64,000 nt of DNA from Wuchereria bancrofti. Its lineage: Eukaryota > Nematoda > Chromadorea > Rhabditida > Onchocercidae. A model generated the notes under the pieces. The model searched no databases. It was not told the DNA's origin and worked only from the letters and a program-made list of their open reading frames with translations. Within the stretch, counting starts at the first letter, position 1; the number at the start of each line of letters is the position of its first letter. The stretch covers positions 186,001 through 250,000 of the forward strand of contig SSBO01000004.1 in the NCBI GenBank assembly GCA_005281725.1, given 5' to 3'. Made by a program: the position numbers and the translations under genes. Positions 23,149 through 35,395 of the stretch are shown here, piece by piece.

Positions 23149-24190
23149 CATGAAATAATTCCGGAATTTCTAATCGATTTAATTTGTTGCTACTATTGCT
23201 GATATTTCTTATTGTCACAGAAATTAAAACAAAAAAAAAAAAAAAAAAAACAGAAGAAAAAGGGAAATGTAATTTGTAAACTTTCAGCTAATACAGTTTA
23301 TTGTAAAAATTTTTTGAAGCAAAACTACTGATTTAATTAATTCATTTCTAATATTTTCTATTAAAAATTTAATCTTCCCACATATTGTTAGTGTTGTTTC
23401 AAGTATAAATTTTTGAATTCTATTACGAATACAATAAATGCAATTGAAACTTTTTTCTTTCTTTTTATTTTTGACTTTTTGTCAAAAACTTCCTTAATTA
23501 TTTAAAAAACGATTTTTTCTTTTTTTTCTTTTTTGTAAAAACTGATAACAAAAATAAATTCCTTTTTGTTTCTTAATTTCTGTTTTATATTTTATTTGTG
23601 CTAAATTTATGTAATTGATTAAATGAATGTGTTGATTATTTCTTATCAATAATATTAATTTTGATTAATGAAAACTCGTTTTTAATCCCCCTCCTACCGA
23701 CTAATTCACAATTAATTTCTCGTCGGGGTCACTTTATTCGTTTCCCTTACTTTGCAATTTCTTCTACTACTAATTTAAAATTATTTTTTATTAATTTCTT
23801 TTTAATTATACTTATTTCTTACTTTTACAACTTATGCGCTTATTTCCAATAATCCTTTTGGTTAGTTTTTTTCCTTTCATTTTTTAATACCAGTTTTTTT
23901 TTATTTTCCCTTTATAGTTTACTCATTTTTTAAAAATTACTCAATCAAGATAGCGATGATTGATTTTACTGAATTAATTATTTTATTACTAATTGTAACA
24001 TTTTTTTAAACCTATCGTAATTTTAAAAAATTTGACATATTAAAAATTTTTTTAGTGATTTTTAAATTTTTTATTAAATATTGAAAAAAATCTTGAATCA
24101 AATTTTATATTTTTCTTTTAAATTTATGGGAAGAAAATTATTAGAACTTATTTTTGTTATTAATTAATTAGTAAAATGAATGAATTATAG
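23149..24190. other. Spacer before the ABHD10-like gene, partly inside the duplicated block
   Basis: AT-rich sequence with a 19-base poly-A run near 23232. The only notable piece is 23661-23790, slightly richer in G+C and open in one frame without a Met start or a usable donor. It recurs unchanged at 25816. If the hydrolase gene has a transit-peptide exon it should lie here, but I could not identify one. Confidence 0.4.
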
Positions 24191-25521
24191 ATGAGGTTTT
24201 GAAATTGATGTATAAAGTTTTCGTCGAGTATTGCGACAATATTTTATTAATGAATAAATTAGCACCAGTTGTTCTTTACTGCCATGGTCTTGGCGCAACG
24301 GTACAAAGTGGAATTGCTTTATTTGCTAAAAAATTTGTGGAAAGTCGAGGATTACAATTTAAAAGGTTTCAAATTTGTTATTAATAATTTTTATAAAAAT
24401 TCATTAATTTTTGCTGAGATATCTGAAATTCCTTTTCAATTTTTTTAAAAAAAATAAATAAATAATATAAATAAATATAAATAAATAATATTGCTAAAAT
24501 TTTTGCCACTTTTTAAGAAGAAAAAGAAACAAAAAAAAGTTATACATGAAATTTATGATTATAATTTTGTTACTATATCGATCTTCTTTTGTTTTTCCTG
24601 TTTTATGCTTTCAGTTCATTTGTGTTAATAGAAGAGATACGATTATTTAATAAACATAATAATATATCTAAGCATTTAATTATTTTTATTACTTTTATAT
24701 ATTTAATTATTCTGTACTTTTTTATTTTAATATATTTAGTTTTATTTTATAATCATTTTTTTAATTATTTTGTTAGTTTAAAAAATCTAATTTTTTTCAA
24801 TTATTTCAGTTGTTTTTTTTCATTCTTCAATTTATTTTTCAGTATTGAATACCAAAATTCCGGGCGTAAAAATTATATTTGGAATGTCGATGACTGGCTT
24901 GATGATTTATTAGTAAATATTAATGAATGTAGCAAACAGCAACAATTATGCTTACTTTTTGGTAAATTTTTAATTTTTGGTAGGATTTTGGCAAATTCTG
25001 AATTTTTGTAGAACTTTTTTTTGATAAAACAAAAGTTATATTGTTTTATTAAAGAAAAAAAATATTGAAAGAAAAATTTTCTCTTTTACAATGTTTACTT
25101 TTTTTTAACTTTCTAAATTTAATCAATCTTTTCACTTCATTTTTTTCCTTGATCATTTAAAATGGAAATTTCAATGTTCTGTTTTTTTCGGCAATTTTTT
25201 TAAAAATTTCTTTTTTGTTAACATTTTTTATTACATTAAAGGTTGTAGCGCTGGTTGTCATAGTATATTACGTGCTACACTTTTAAAACCACAAGCTATT
25301 TGTGGCCTAATACTTTTATCACCTGGTGTAGGCTTAAATTTAAAATCATACATTAATATTGTTATGCCACAATTTTGGGAAAAAATTTTGGCTGGCAAAA
25401 ATGTTCCACATCCTTCAGCAAGTAAAAATATTCCACCAATAATGGTCAATCAACAATGTCTACAACATTTTGTTGATGTTAGTATTACTTAATTTATTAA
25501 TTGTTGATTCATTAATTCATC
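23370..25521. repeat. First copy of an exact 2,152-bp tandem duplication
   Basis: This block recurs 2,155 bases downstream at 25525-27676. I compared the text and the translated frames and found no difference. The copies meet at the string cNaN (25521-25524), the only isolated ambiguous bases in the window. Both copies carry the same three hydrolase exons. Zero divergence in AT-rich intron sequence plus Ns at the join points to unmerged overlapping contig ends or haplotypes rather than a real duplication. Confidence 0.95.
24191..25477 (+). pseudogene. Duplicate copy of the first three ABHD10-like exons
   Basis: Exons 24191-24365, 24843-24961 and 25242-25477 encode the N-terminal half of the alpha/beta-hydrolase, including the oxyanion-side motif YCHGLGAT and the nucleophile elbow GCSAG. 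They are identical to the exons at 26346, 26998 and 27397. No downstream Asp/His exons follow before the second copy begins. In a literal reading this is a truncated tandem copy. More probably it is the same exons assembled twice. No base damage is present. Confidence 0.8.
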
Positions 25522-25524
25522 NAN
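25522..25524. other. Ambiguous bases at the duplication junction
   Basis: N, A, N sit exactly between the two identical blocks. This is a sign of automated gap closing or contig joining at this point. Confidence 0.9.
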
Positions 25525-27676
25525 TAATCTTCCCACATATTGTTAGTGTTGTTTCAAGTATAAATTTTTGAATTCTATTACGAATACAATAAATGCAATT
25601 GAAACTTTTTTCTTTCTTTTTATTTTTGACTTTTTGTCAAAAACTTCCTTAATTATTTAAAAAACGATTTTTTCTTTTTTTTCTTTTTTGTAAAAACTGA
25701 TAACAAAAATAAATTCCTTTTTGTTTCTTAATTTCTGTTTTATATTTTATTTGTGCTAAATTTATGTAATTGATTAAATGAATGTGTTGATTATTTCTTA
25801 TCAATAATATTAATTTTGATTAATGAAAACTCGTTTTTAATCCCCCTCCTACCGACTAATTCACAATTAATTTCTCGTCGGGGTCACTTTATTCGTTTCC
25901 CTTACTTTGCAATTTCTTCTACTACTAATTTAAAATTATTTTTTATTAATTTCTTTTTAATTATACTTATTTCTTACTTTTACAACTTATGCGCTTATTT
26001 CCAATAATCCTTTTGGTTAGTTTTTTTCCTTTCATTTTTTAATACCAGTTTTTTTTTATTTTCCCTTTATAGTTTACTCATTTTTTAAAAATTACTCAAT
26101 CAAGATAGCGATGATTGATTTTACTGAATTAATTATTTTATTACTAATTGTAACATTTTTTTAAACCTATCGTAATTTTAAAAAATTTGACATATTAAAA
26201 ATTTTTTTAGTGATTTTTAAATTTTTTATTAAATATTGAAAAAAATCTTGAATCAAATTTTATATTTTTCTTTTAAATTTATGGGAAGAAAATTATTAGA
26301 ACTTATTTTTGTTATTAATTAATTAGTAAAATGAATGAATTATAGATGAGGTTTTGAAATTGATGTATAAAGTTTTCGTCGAGTATTGCGACAATATTTT
26401 ATTAATGAATAAATTAGCACCAGTTGTTCTTTACTGCCATGGTCTTGGCGCAACGGTACAAAGTGGAATTGCTTTATTTGCTAAAAAATTTGTGGAAAGT
26501 CGAGGATTACAATTTAAAAGGTTTCAAATTTGTTATTAATAATTTTTATAAAAATTCATTAATTTTTGCTGAGATATCTGAAATTCCTTTTCAATTTTTT
26601 TAAAAAAAATAAATAAATAATATAAATAAATATAAATAAATAATATTGCTAAAATTTTTGCCACTTTTTAAGAAGAAAAAGAAACAAAAAAAAGTTATAC
26701 ATGAAATTTATGATTATAATTTTGTTACTATATCGATCTTCTTTTGTTTTTCCTGTTTTATGCTTTCAGTTCATTTGTGTTAATAGAAGAGATACGATTA
26801 TTTAATAAACATAATAATATATCTAAGCATTTAATTATTTTTATTACTTTTATATATTTAATTATTCTGTACTTTTTTATTTTAATATATTTAGTTTTAT
26901 TTTATAATCATTTTTTTAATTATTTTGTTAGTTTAAAAAATCTAATTTTTTTCAATTATTTCAGTTGTTTTTTTTCATTCTTCAATTTATTTTTCAGTAT
27001 TGAATACCAAAATTCCGGGCGTAAAAATTATATTTGGAATGTCGATGACTGGCTTGATGATTTATTAGTAAATATTAATGAATGTAGCAAACAGCAACAA
27101 TTATGCTTACTTTTTGGTAAATTTTTAATTTTTGGTAGGATTTTGGCAAATTCTGAATTTTTGTAGAACTTTTTTTTGATAAAACAAAAGTTATATTGTT
27201 TTATTAAAGAAAAAAAATATTGAAAGAAAAATTTTCTCTTTTACAATGTTTACTTTTTTTTAACTTTCTAAATTTAATCAATCTTTTCACTTCATTTTTT
27301 TCCTTGATCATTTAAAATGGAAATTTCAATGTTCTGTTTTTTTCGGCAATTTTTTTAAAAATTTCTTTTTTGTTAACATTTTTTATTACATTAAAGGTTG
27401 TAGCGCTGGTTGTCATAGTATATTACGTGCTACACTTTTAAAACCACAAGCTATTTGTGGCCTAATACTTTTATCACCTGGTGTAGGCTTAAATTTAAAA
27501 TCATACATTAATATTGTTATGCCACAATTTTGGGAAAAAATTTTGGCTGGCAAAAATGTTCCACATCCTTCAGCAAGTAAAAATATTCCACCAATAATGG
27601 TCAATCAACAATGTCTACAACATTTTGTTGATGTTAGTATTACTTAATTTATTAATTGTTGATTCATTAATTCATC
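25525..27676. repeat. Second copy of the exact 2,152-bp tandem duplication
   Basis: Identical to 23370-25521. Sequence after 27676 is unique and contains the remaining hydrolase exons, so this copy is the one that connects to a complete 3' half. Confidence 0.95.
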
Positions 27677-28581
27677 GGTCTGGTTGATTTGATTTGATTG
27701 ACTGACTGATTTAGTTGTTTCAACATTTGACAATTATTCCACTTTATTTACTTCATAGATATTTTGATCTGTTTGAAGTTTGCGATATATTTTTTCTTTT
27801 TTCAAAGCGTTCCAATCATTTATTAATATTTGTTTCCCCTTCTTTCAACAACAAAAATTGAGCTTTAATTTTTTTAAGTCAAAAATTGGATGACACTTTT
27901 AGACTTGCATAAGTAATCGAATGACATCAATTCCTATTCACTGTCCTGTGAGAATTATGCATGGATCCGATGATAAGGTAAATTTAAATGTTGAAAAAGT
28001 TATTACATTTAAACAGCAAAATCTTTTGTATGCATTAAAAATGGGAGAAAAACTAGGTCATTTATTATCATATTTAAAGCAATTCCGTTAATGTAATGTA
28101 AAAAATTTTGAACAAATAATTAACAAATTAAAATTAAATAAATGAAAAATACAGTATTCAATTAATATGAATTATTCAGATAGTTCCATTGCCAAATGTG
28201 AAAAAGTTTAAAGAAAAATTAGAAAGTAAAGATGTTATCCTATCAGTAATCAATGGTTCAGGTCATTATTTACCAGTAAGCAAAACTTTTATTTTTATTG
28301 AAATTACAAAATTCAAGTCAAAACTCCTTTCTTTTTCTTCTTCTCTCCATTTAATCCTTCTGCATTTTCTTGCATTTACTTCATGGTAATTTTTTACGTT
28401 TTAAAATCGTTTTGCTAGTTTATGCTTGATGAAATAGCCAAAGAGATGATACATACTGAATTATTATTAATTATCATCTTTAAAATGATAAATTGTTAAA
28501 TTTCAGTTTGCGACAGAATTCGAAGAATTATTCGATTCGCTTCTTGGCTCATTGCAACAAACTAATAACCGAATATTGTAA
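26346..28581 (+). CDS. ABHD10-like alpha/beta-hydrolase (5' end unresolved)
   Basis: ABHD10 proteins are mitochondrial serine hydrolases; the human enzyme is a thioesterase that removes palmitate from PRDX5 and cleaves acyl-glucuronides. Exons: 26346-26520, 26998-27116, 27397-27632, 27903-27977, 28180-28275 and 28507-28581, with closed phases. Counting from the in-frame ATG at 26363 gives 252 aa. The catalytic triad is visible: Ser95 in GCSAG, Asp194 or Asp195 in MHGSDDKIVP, and His225 in NGSGHYLP. SIPIHCPVRIMHGSDDKIVP matches human SPIPVNCPIRLLHGMKDDIVP closely, and the Ser-Asp-His spacing fits ABHD10. The first exon starts in phase 1, so an upstream exon with a transit peptide may be missing; alternatively an mRNA trans-spliced at 26345 would begin at ATG 26363. 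The upstream part of the gene is confused by the duplicated block. Confidence 0.78.
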
Positions 28582-29154
28582 TTTTATTGTGGAATGGGTA
28601 ATTTTATTAATTATTACGATTCCACCATGATTATGATTACATTATAATTCCATTCTATCATGATTTTGCTACAACTACAATTCCGTTGTAATTATGATTT
28701 TGTTCTGATTCCAATTCTGATATGGTCATAACTCTTGTTGTGATTGTAATTCACGTTATGATCATGATTATGTTGTGATTACGATTGCATAATGATCATA
28801 TTATCGCTATTATAACACCAGCCATGATTATGATTTTATTGTGGTTTTTTTTTAATTTTTTGATGATTTATTAATGAATTTTATAACAAAAATAATATTA
28901 AATATTTAACAGACTAAAAAAGTGATGCATCATTATAGCATATTTAGTAATTAAATAGTAATAATTAAATATTTAGTAATTAAACAAACATTTTATCAAT
29001 AAGTTATCAATGAATATTTAAACAAAAAAAGCAGTAAAGATTGTAATATTTCGACATGAATTTCACATCATTTCAGGTAAAATAATTAATTGATATTATA
29101 ATTCATTTGTTAATTTATAGGTTACTTATATGAATGAGACATGTGAATGCTTCA

Positions 29155-29350
29155 ACTGATATGAAGTGAATATTTAAAATTTGACAATGATAACAGAAGT
29201 AAAATGAAGTGAACTTTTGAAATTAGTGAAAGAAGTAATGTAAAGTGAACTTTTAAAATTTGATGTTTGTAAGAGAAGTAATGTGAGATGAACTTTTCAA
29301 ATCTGATATTGATTGAATGGGTCATTTGATATGAACTTTTGAAAATTTTC
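29155..29350. repeat. Degenerate tandem repeat with AAGTGAACTTTT core
   Basis: The core recurs at about 29164, 29207, 29243 and 29286 (AAGTGAATATTT, AAGTGAACTTTT twice, AGATGAACTTTT), followed by variable AAATTTGAT and GAAGTAATG segments. The spacing is roughly 36-43 bases. It forms an open frame on the minus strand that is a repeat artefact. Confidence 0.7.
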
Positions 29351-29880
29351 AAATTGACTAGTAACAATATACGGTTATTTATTCCTGCATGATGTAAACT
29401 AAATGATATTAAAATAATTTAAGAAATGATAGAAATTCTTATATGAATGATCAATGATTAATTTTATATTTACAATGAATTTTATTTTTGTTCTTGCAAA
29501 AAGTGAGAAATGCGAAGAATTAAGAGAAAGAGAGAAGAAGGAAAGAGGCACATAAGAAGGGGTAGAGGGGGCAGGGAGAGGATAGAGAGAGAGAGAGAGT
29601 AACAGCTGAATTAAACAAACAGATCGGTATTAAAGTAAAATAGCATAATCGGTTGCCAGGCAGCAGCAACAAAACGATGACAGCAACCAATTCGTCAATT
29701 TACCTGTATTAGATATCAATACGATTTACCTGTATATATATCAAATATTAATACTTTATTATTCATAATATTCTTTTAACTCTTTCTCTTTAAATTTAAA
29801 AAACAAACTTAAACTGAATTTTTTTTTACATATTTTAACAGTTAGAATTAAACTCAAAACATCACATAACTCTTATAATA

Positions 29881-30100
29881 TGTATGTTAATGTTAGCGAT
29901 CCAAATGTTATGTATCTTATCAGATGTAAGGATGTTGCATTTGTTATTATTCCGTGTATGTTAACATTAGCGTCAAAATATTTATATAATTTAGCAGACG
30001 TAAGAATATTGCGTCTATTGTTACAACGTATATGATAGCATTAGCGTTAAAGTATTGTATATTAGCGTTAAAGTATTGTATACTTTATCAGAATAAGTAA
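29881..30100. repeat. 76-bp degenerate tandem repeat
   Basis: TATGTTAATGTTAGCG at 29881, TATGTTAACATTAGCG at 29957 and TATGATAGCATTAGCG at 30033 are spaced 76 bases apart, with similar sequence between (TTATCAGATGTAAGGATGTTGC versus TTAGCAGACGTAAGAATATTGC). The last copy contains a shorter internal duplication of ATTAGCGTTAAAGTATTGTA. Confidence 0.8.
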
Positions 30101-32284
30101 TTTTATTTAGAGAGAAATAAGTTAAATAATTAACAAAAAATACATATGTACTTTTTTTTCTTCTTTTTTAGTGATTTGCTTAAATAAAGTATTACGCTTG
30201 AAATGAATTGATGTCGCTATAGCAACATTTGGTGAAAAAAAAAGTTCTCATTCATTGATGTAAAACTTTACTTCATCATATCACTATGGCAATTCTTTAT
30301 TCCTTTCATAGGTTACCCTATTGTACTTGCTAGAGATTTTTTTCGCTGTTTTTTTAATTATTTAGAATTTAAAAAAAGTGGTACTATTTAACTCTAATCT
30401 ATGATTGATTAAACAATTTATTAAATAAAAAAAATTGAAATTGAAGAATTTTTTAACGCCTTAATGATTTATAATTAAATATGGAAATGAACTTATTCTT
30501 TCATTTAACGTTTTACTTTAAAATTGAAACATTCTTCGTTTTTGTACAAATTTAAAATGATAAAAATAATTTCGCATAAATATTCTTGTATATTTTTAGG
30601 AGGAACAACATTAATAATGTTAAATTATTTCAATTATCATATTAATTACATTTTCCTTGTTTTATTTAGTTAAATTCATATTATTCATTATTCCATTACT
30701 AAATCAATACGTGGGAGAAATTTGCTTTTTTTTTGCATTTTTGCTATACATTATTTATGAAAATATCCAGCATAGAGAGAGAGGCAGTAAGTTCTAGAAA
30801 ATACCTTTCCCATTGGGAGTAAAATTTACAATGATTGATAGGAAAAAACGCATGAGAGAACGCAAAAATTGATATGACATGTCATTGCCATTTCAAATTT
30901 AAAATGCTTCAAATGAGGAGTAACTTTTTATGCGATTAACCATTCAATCGTTTGTTTGTTTCATCACTTTCACCAATTTGTAAACAAATAATATTTCATT
31001 CATATATGTTATTTTATTCGATTATTCTTACAGTTTGTTTATACTAGTTAAGCTAATTTTATAACCTAAATTATTTTCAAAACTGATTGTTAATTTAGAA
31101 TGGAAAAATATTTAGCAATGAAATAATTTGTATTTTAAAAGTTTTTTATCATTTTTATATAAGGAATTTTTAGTCCCAGTTCAAATAGCTCTACAATGAA
31201 AACATGTGGCTTGATACTATTTCGTAAGATAAAAATTTAAATGTTATCGTTTTATTTTGCATTTCATTTGGATCGATTTTAGGCAATAGATAAATTTGAA
31301 TCTATTTGTATATTTCGTTTCACTTTTGAAAAGAAAAGAAAGTTGAAAAGAAATAATAGAAGGAAAAATAGTTTTCCTTTTTTTAAATTGAATAAAAATA
31401 AACAGAGAATTTTTTTTAATTTTTTGTTCTGCTAAATTGTTTTGGTGTTAACTTCTCTTATTGAATTCAAATTCCATTACAAAATAATTCATTTAGATAA
31501 AATTATGGTGGAAAAGGCCTAATTTTTTGATATATGCAAATTAATGTCATAAATTGTCAAACCTGATACTAAAATTAGACTTGATTGACACAAGTCTTAA
31601 CCGGAATTCAGTATATTCAATACATTGTTATATTTTATTTGCCGATATGAGACATTTTTGATTTTTTTATTTCTAAGTTAGAAATTGCTGATTTGAATCT
31701 GACTATTTTCTGAAATTGGCAACAAAAATTAGCAGTATTAAATTAATTAAGATGAAGTGTGTGTAACATAGTTACTTTTACCAATGATTCGTTTTTAATT
31801 TACTGCTTCAGTTTGTTTGAAAATAAGTGCTGCAATTCCAAAAATTTTCTAAATCCAATAATGCATTGGTAGCATGTATAATAAATGTAAAATAAAAAAG
31901 GGAAATAAGAAAAAAAGAAAAATAAAAACGAAATTATATTCCTTTTTTTATTTTTTGCCATTCAAACATAAAATTTCCTCTTCAAGTAATGAAAACAAAA
32001 AGGATTGTGACAGTGGGATGAAGAGAAAGAAATTTATTTTCCATTTCATGAATTGTTTTGGGACCAATTCATAATTTGTTCAAACTTTCAAACATCATCC
32101 TCTTTCTTTCTTTCTTTGTTTCTTTCTCTCATCATTTTTATGCAAATATTTTTTCAGCATATTTTTTATGCGAATTTGTAATCATTTCTTCATGATTTAC
32201 ATATACATAGATGAATTATAAAATTGTTTAATGCAAAAAAAAACGAACAACACTTGTCGTTCGTTAATTACTGTGACGAAAAGC

Positions 32285-32890
32285 AACGCAGCTGTATCAA
32301 AAAACATAGTTACTGTATATATACTGTATCAAAAAACATAGTTACTGTATTGAGACGATTACAGCTTATGTATATTAACGTTTGAAATTCACCAAAAAAT
32401 TTCTTGCGAAGTAATCTCGTAATTGCCTTGGGTGAATTTTTGAGAAATTGATTTTTTGTAACAAGAAATTTTTTTTAATAAAAATGAATATCTATAAAAT
32501 TTACAATATAACAAAAAATGCACATAACATATAAATGTATATGATGTGTACAGTAGAAATACAGTAACAAAAAGTTCGATGACAGTTATGGTAAAAATGC
32601 AGCAACAAAGAGTATGCATAATATATGGCATGGTAGGTGCTATAACAAGAAAAGGTAACAAAAAACGTAGTGATTTATATAGTATTAGTAACAAAATACA
32701 TAATGTAGTAGTAGCAACTATGTACAGTAATATATGTGTACGGTATAAGTGTAATGCCACTTATTACATTCTCCGGCTACTACATTTTTAAAATGGTTTT
32801 TTTTCAAAAAGTTTTTAAAACATAATTTATTTTATCTGATTTTATAAGTACAGTAATAAATATACATGTACGGTACGTGTACAGTTTCTC
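32285..32890. repeat. Block rich in TACTGTA/TACAGTA and GTAACAAAA motifs
   Basis: A 32-bp unit containing CTGTATC, AAAAAACATAG and TTACTGTA is tandemly repeated at 32292 and 32324. Reverse-complement TACAGTA and GTACAGTA elements recur at about 32550, 32560, 32723 and 32850, and GTAACAAAA recurs three times. Two stretches (near 32720 and 32848) share the order GTACAGTAATA, then ATGTGTACGGTA or ATGTACGGTA. The two open frames on opposite strands here follow from the repeat, not from a gene. Confidence 0.6.
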
Positions 32891-34583
32891 GTCAAACATT
32901 CCGCTACTTATTTTTGTTTGATATCTAGCAATGAATTTTTAGGACCTTAAAACCGAAAAGAAGACAACTAATTCTACTATATCTCCACGTATCGCTGCAA
33001 CAAGAAATCATAATTTTACTTATATTAAATTTTGTTATGATATACACTAATAGCGTAAAATAAAAGTAAATTGTGATACTTATATAAAAATTGCAAGAGA
33101 TTTGATAGTATATTTATATTTTTAAAATTCAAATTATAATTTATTGACATATTTTGAAACAAATTATCGAAATGAGGAAGACATCAGCAGAAAGTTTTAG
33201 TATATCAGTATAGTTTTATTTTGTCTGAAAATATTCTCATTTTTGAAATAATGAACTTTTTTTGACGGAATATATTTCAGTTTTGCAAATTAAATGGAGT
33301 AAATTAATAGGATATTCCAGTTAATTAATTTCATCTTTCTTGTGTGTCATTTGGGTAACTTTTTCTTTTTTTTCGCATCTTTTTTTCCTTATAAAACGCA
33401 AAATATCGATTTGTCTTAAATGAATCATTTGCCGACATCATTTTGGTGAAGTAGCAGTGTTACCGGTAAAATGCTTTAGAACAAATTTTTTAATTCACAA
33501 AATTTGTTCAGAGAAATTTTTTGATTTAACTACAAAAAGTTCCATTCATCTCACTCATATTTTCCTATTATCAACTATTTATTCAAAAATTGATTTGAAT
33601 AAAATAGTTTATCGCTCAGGCAAATAGACATGCACCATTCAATTTGCGTATTGAGTAGTTATGATATAGTTTTGATACAAATTCATAAGATAACATAATT
33701 AGATTACTTGACAAAAGCGACATATTTTAAACCTATTGTATATGACAGTTGCGCTTTAACTGCGATCTTTTGGATTATTCATATCCAGTTACAGATCAGC
33801 TTAAACATTTTCAACTCTCACAAGGGATAACATTGAATTATCCTTCTGCTATTTTATCTATTTCGATTTTTAAAATCAATTTATCGTTTCACAAACAATT
33901 TTTTGCCCTTACATAAAATGTGCATAAATCGCTTCGCATATTTTAGAATAAATAGCAGCACTGATTCACATTTTCTTACTGCTATAATAGTTTTCAAATC
34001 ATTTATTGGAATTTTAACCATTTCAATAAAAAAAAAAGGTCTCTCATACTTATTATGTTTCAACTAAACTTCGTTTTATTTCTCAGTTTATGTTTACTTG
34101 CATGCTCAGCTAATTTATAGAATAAAAAGAATGATTGTTCAGTTCTTTAAAATTTTGAATTTAAATTAATTCGGAATTATGCTCATACATTTGGATTCCT
34201 GAAATATCTTAGTGAATACAACTTCTTTTTGAAGAAGTATTTAATTATTATCATTGAGAAAAAATAAACAGTTACTCAGCTTACATTTATCGAATTTAAA
34301 GCTTTTAATTGTAAGTGTAAATTACAATTCATTCTTATGAAAGATTTTGAATTTTATAACAAGCATCGATTTCTTAACAATTCAAATTGAATTGATCGAT
34401 TAAATTATCATTTCTTTCAACTTTTTGAAAACAGATTTGTTAAAAGTATTAAAAAATAGCTCTAAGCAATTTTAATGATCGTTGTGAATTTATTGAAAAT
34501 GTAATGATGGGATCGATCGAACCATACCGCAAGAACGGTAACATTTTTATTTGATAAATTATAATGAATGGTGACAAATATAG

Positions 34584-34680
34584 GCGTGGGTGTGTGTGCC
34601 TGCATGTATGTGTGTGCACTTGTGTGTTTGTGTGTCTATGTGCACCTATGTGAGCGTACATCTGTTTAACGTGCGTGTGC
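34584..34680. repeat. Interrupted (TG)n microsatellite
   Basis: A run of TG dinucleotides broken by GCATG and CACC variants. It produces a His/Thr/Cys open frame on the minus strand that is not a gene. Confidence 0.85.
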
Positions 34681-35279
34681 GTATTGACAAGTAGTTAGTT
34701 TACACTTAGCAATGATACTTCAAATTTTTAAAATAATTAACATTTTACTTTATAAGTGCATGAAGTCATAAGTTCAGCGATAATTCGATTTAGCTCACTT
34801 TTTAATTGAAGTGGTAAAGAGGATAATTTGGAAATAATACTATGGTATTGTGATAAAGTTAAAGGTTAAATTTTCGATGAAATTATCGCGGTAATGGTAT
34901 TTTGGTAATAAGTTATCCTTAAGAGTAGCTCATATATGATTGGTTAAAGATCAAAAATGTTTAGATAGTATGATATGATAGTAAATTGCAAAATTAATTT
35001 TCAGTTCAATCCTTCCACTCATTGAAAATATCACCCCATAGTTTTATTACAAAATGATTATAACTGCTAAATTAAGCTTAATTTGAAGTGTAAATTTTAA
35101 TAAATCAATGGCTAAACTAAATAATACTAACATAATATCTACTTATAATATCTACTTATCATCTATCAATAATTACGCCCTATCCTATTAGACATTTCAT
35201 ATCTACAGCGAACTCTGTCAATTGCCATTGGACAGATGACACATTTCATGTTTTGTCTGTCCGCATATTTCCAGAATAT

Positions 35280-35395
35280 ACATGCATGTTTTGTATGTGT
35301 ATGTATGTGTATTTGCCTCTCTTCCTGCTTACATACACATATCTGTTTACATGTGTGTATGTGTATGTATGTATGTGTATGCCTGTAAGTTTGTG
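35280..35395. repeat. TGTA/TG-rich microsatellite
   Basis: TGTATGTGTATGTATG-type repeats with short interruptions. They continue into a short G+C-richer segment (35400-35520) that is open in one frame by virtue of the repeat. Confidence 0.75.

Noticed and set aside
24589..24842. Open frame between the first two hydrolase exons, including a TTTCAG site and the segment SSFVLIEEIRLF
   Set aside because: Joining the 24191 exon directly to 24843 gives the expected hydrolase sequence. The intervening frame is AT-rich and would insert a long Ile/Phe run.
29152..29367. Minus-strand 71-codon frame with repeated FTLLLSLISKVH-like units
   Set aside because: It is a by-product of the AAGTGAACTTTT tandem repeat.
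32389..32791. Overlapping long frames on both strands
   Set aside because: They arise in a repeat-rich block, with no splice sites, homology or codon bias.
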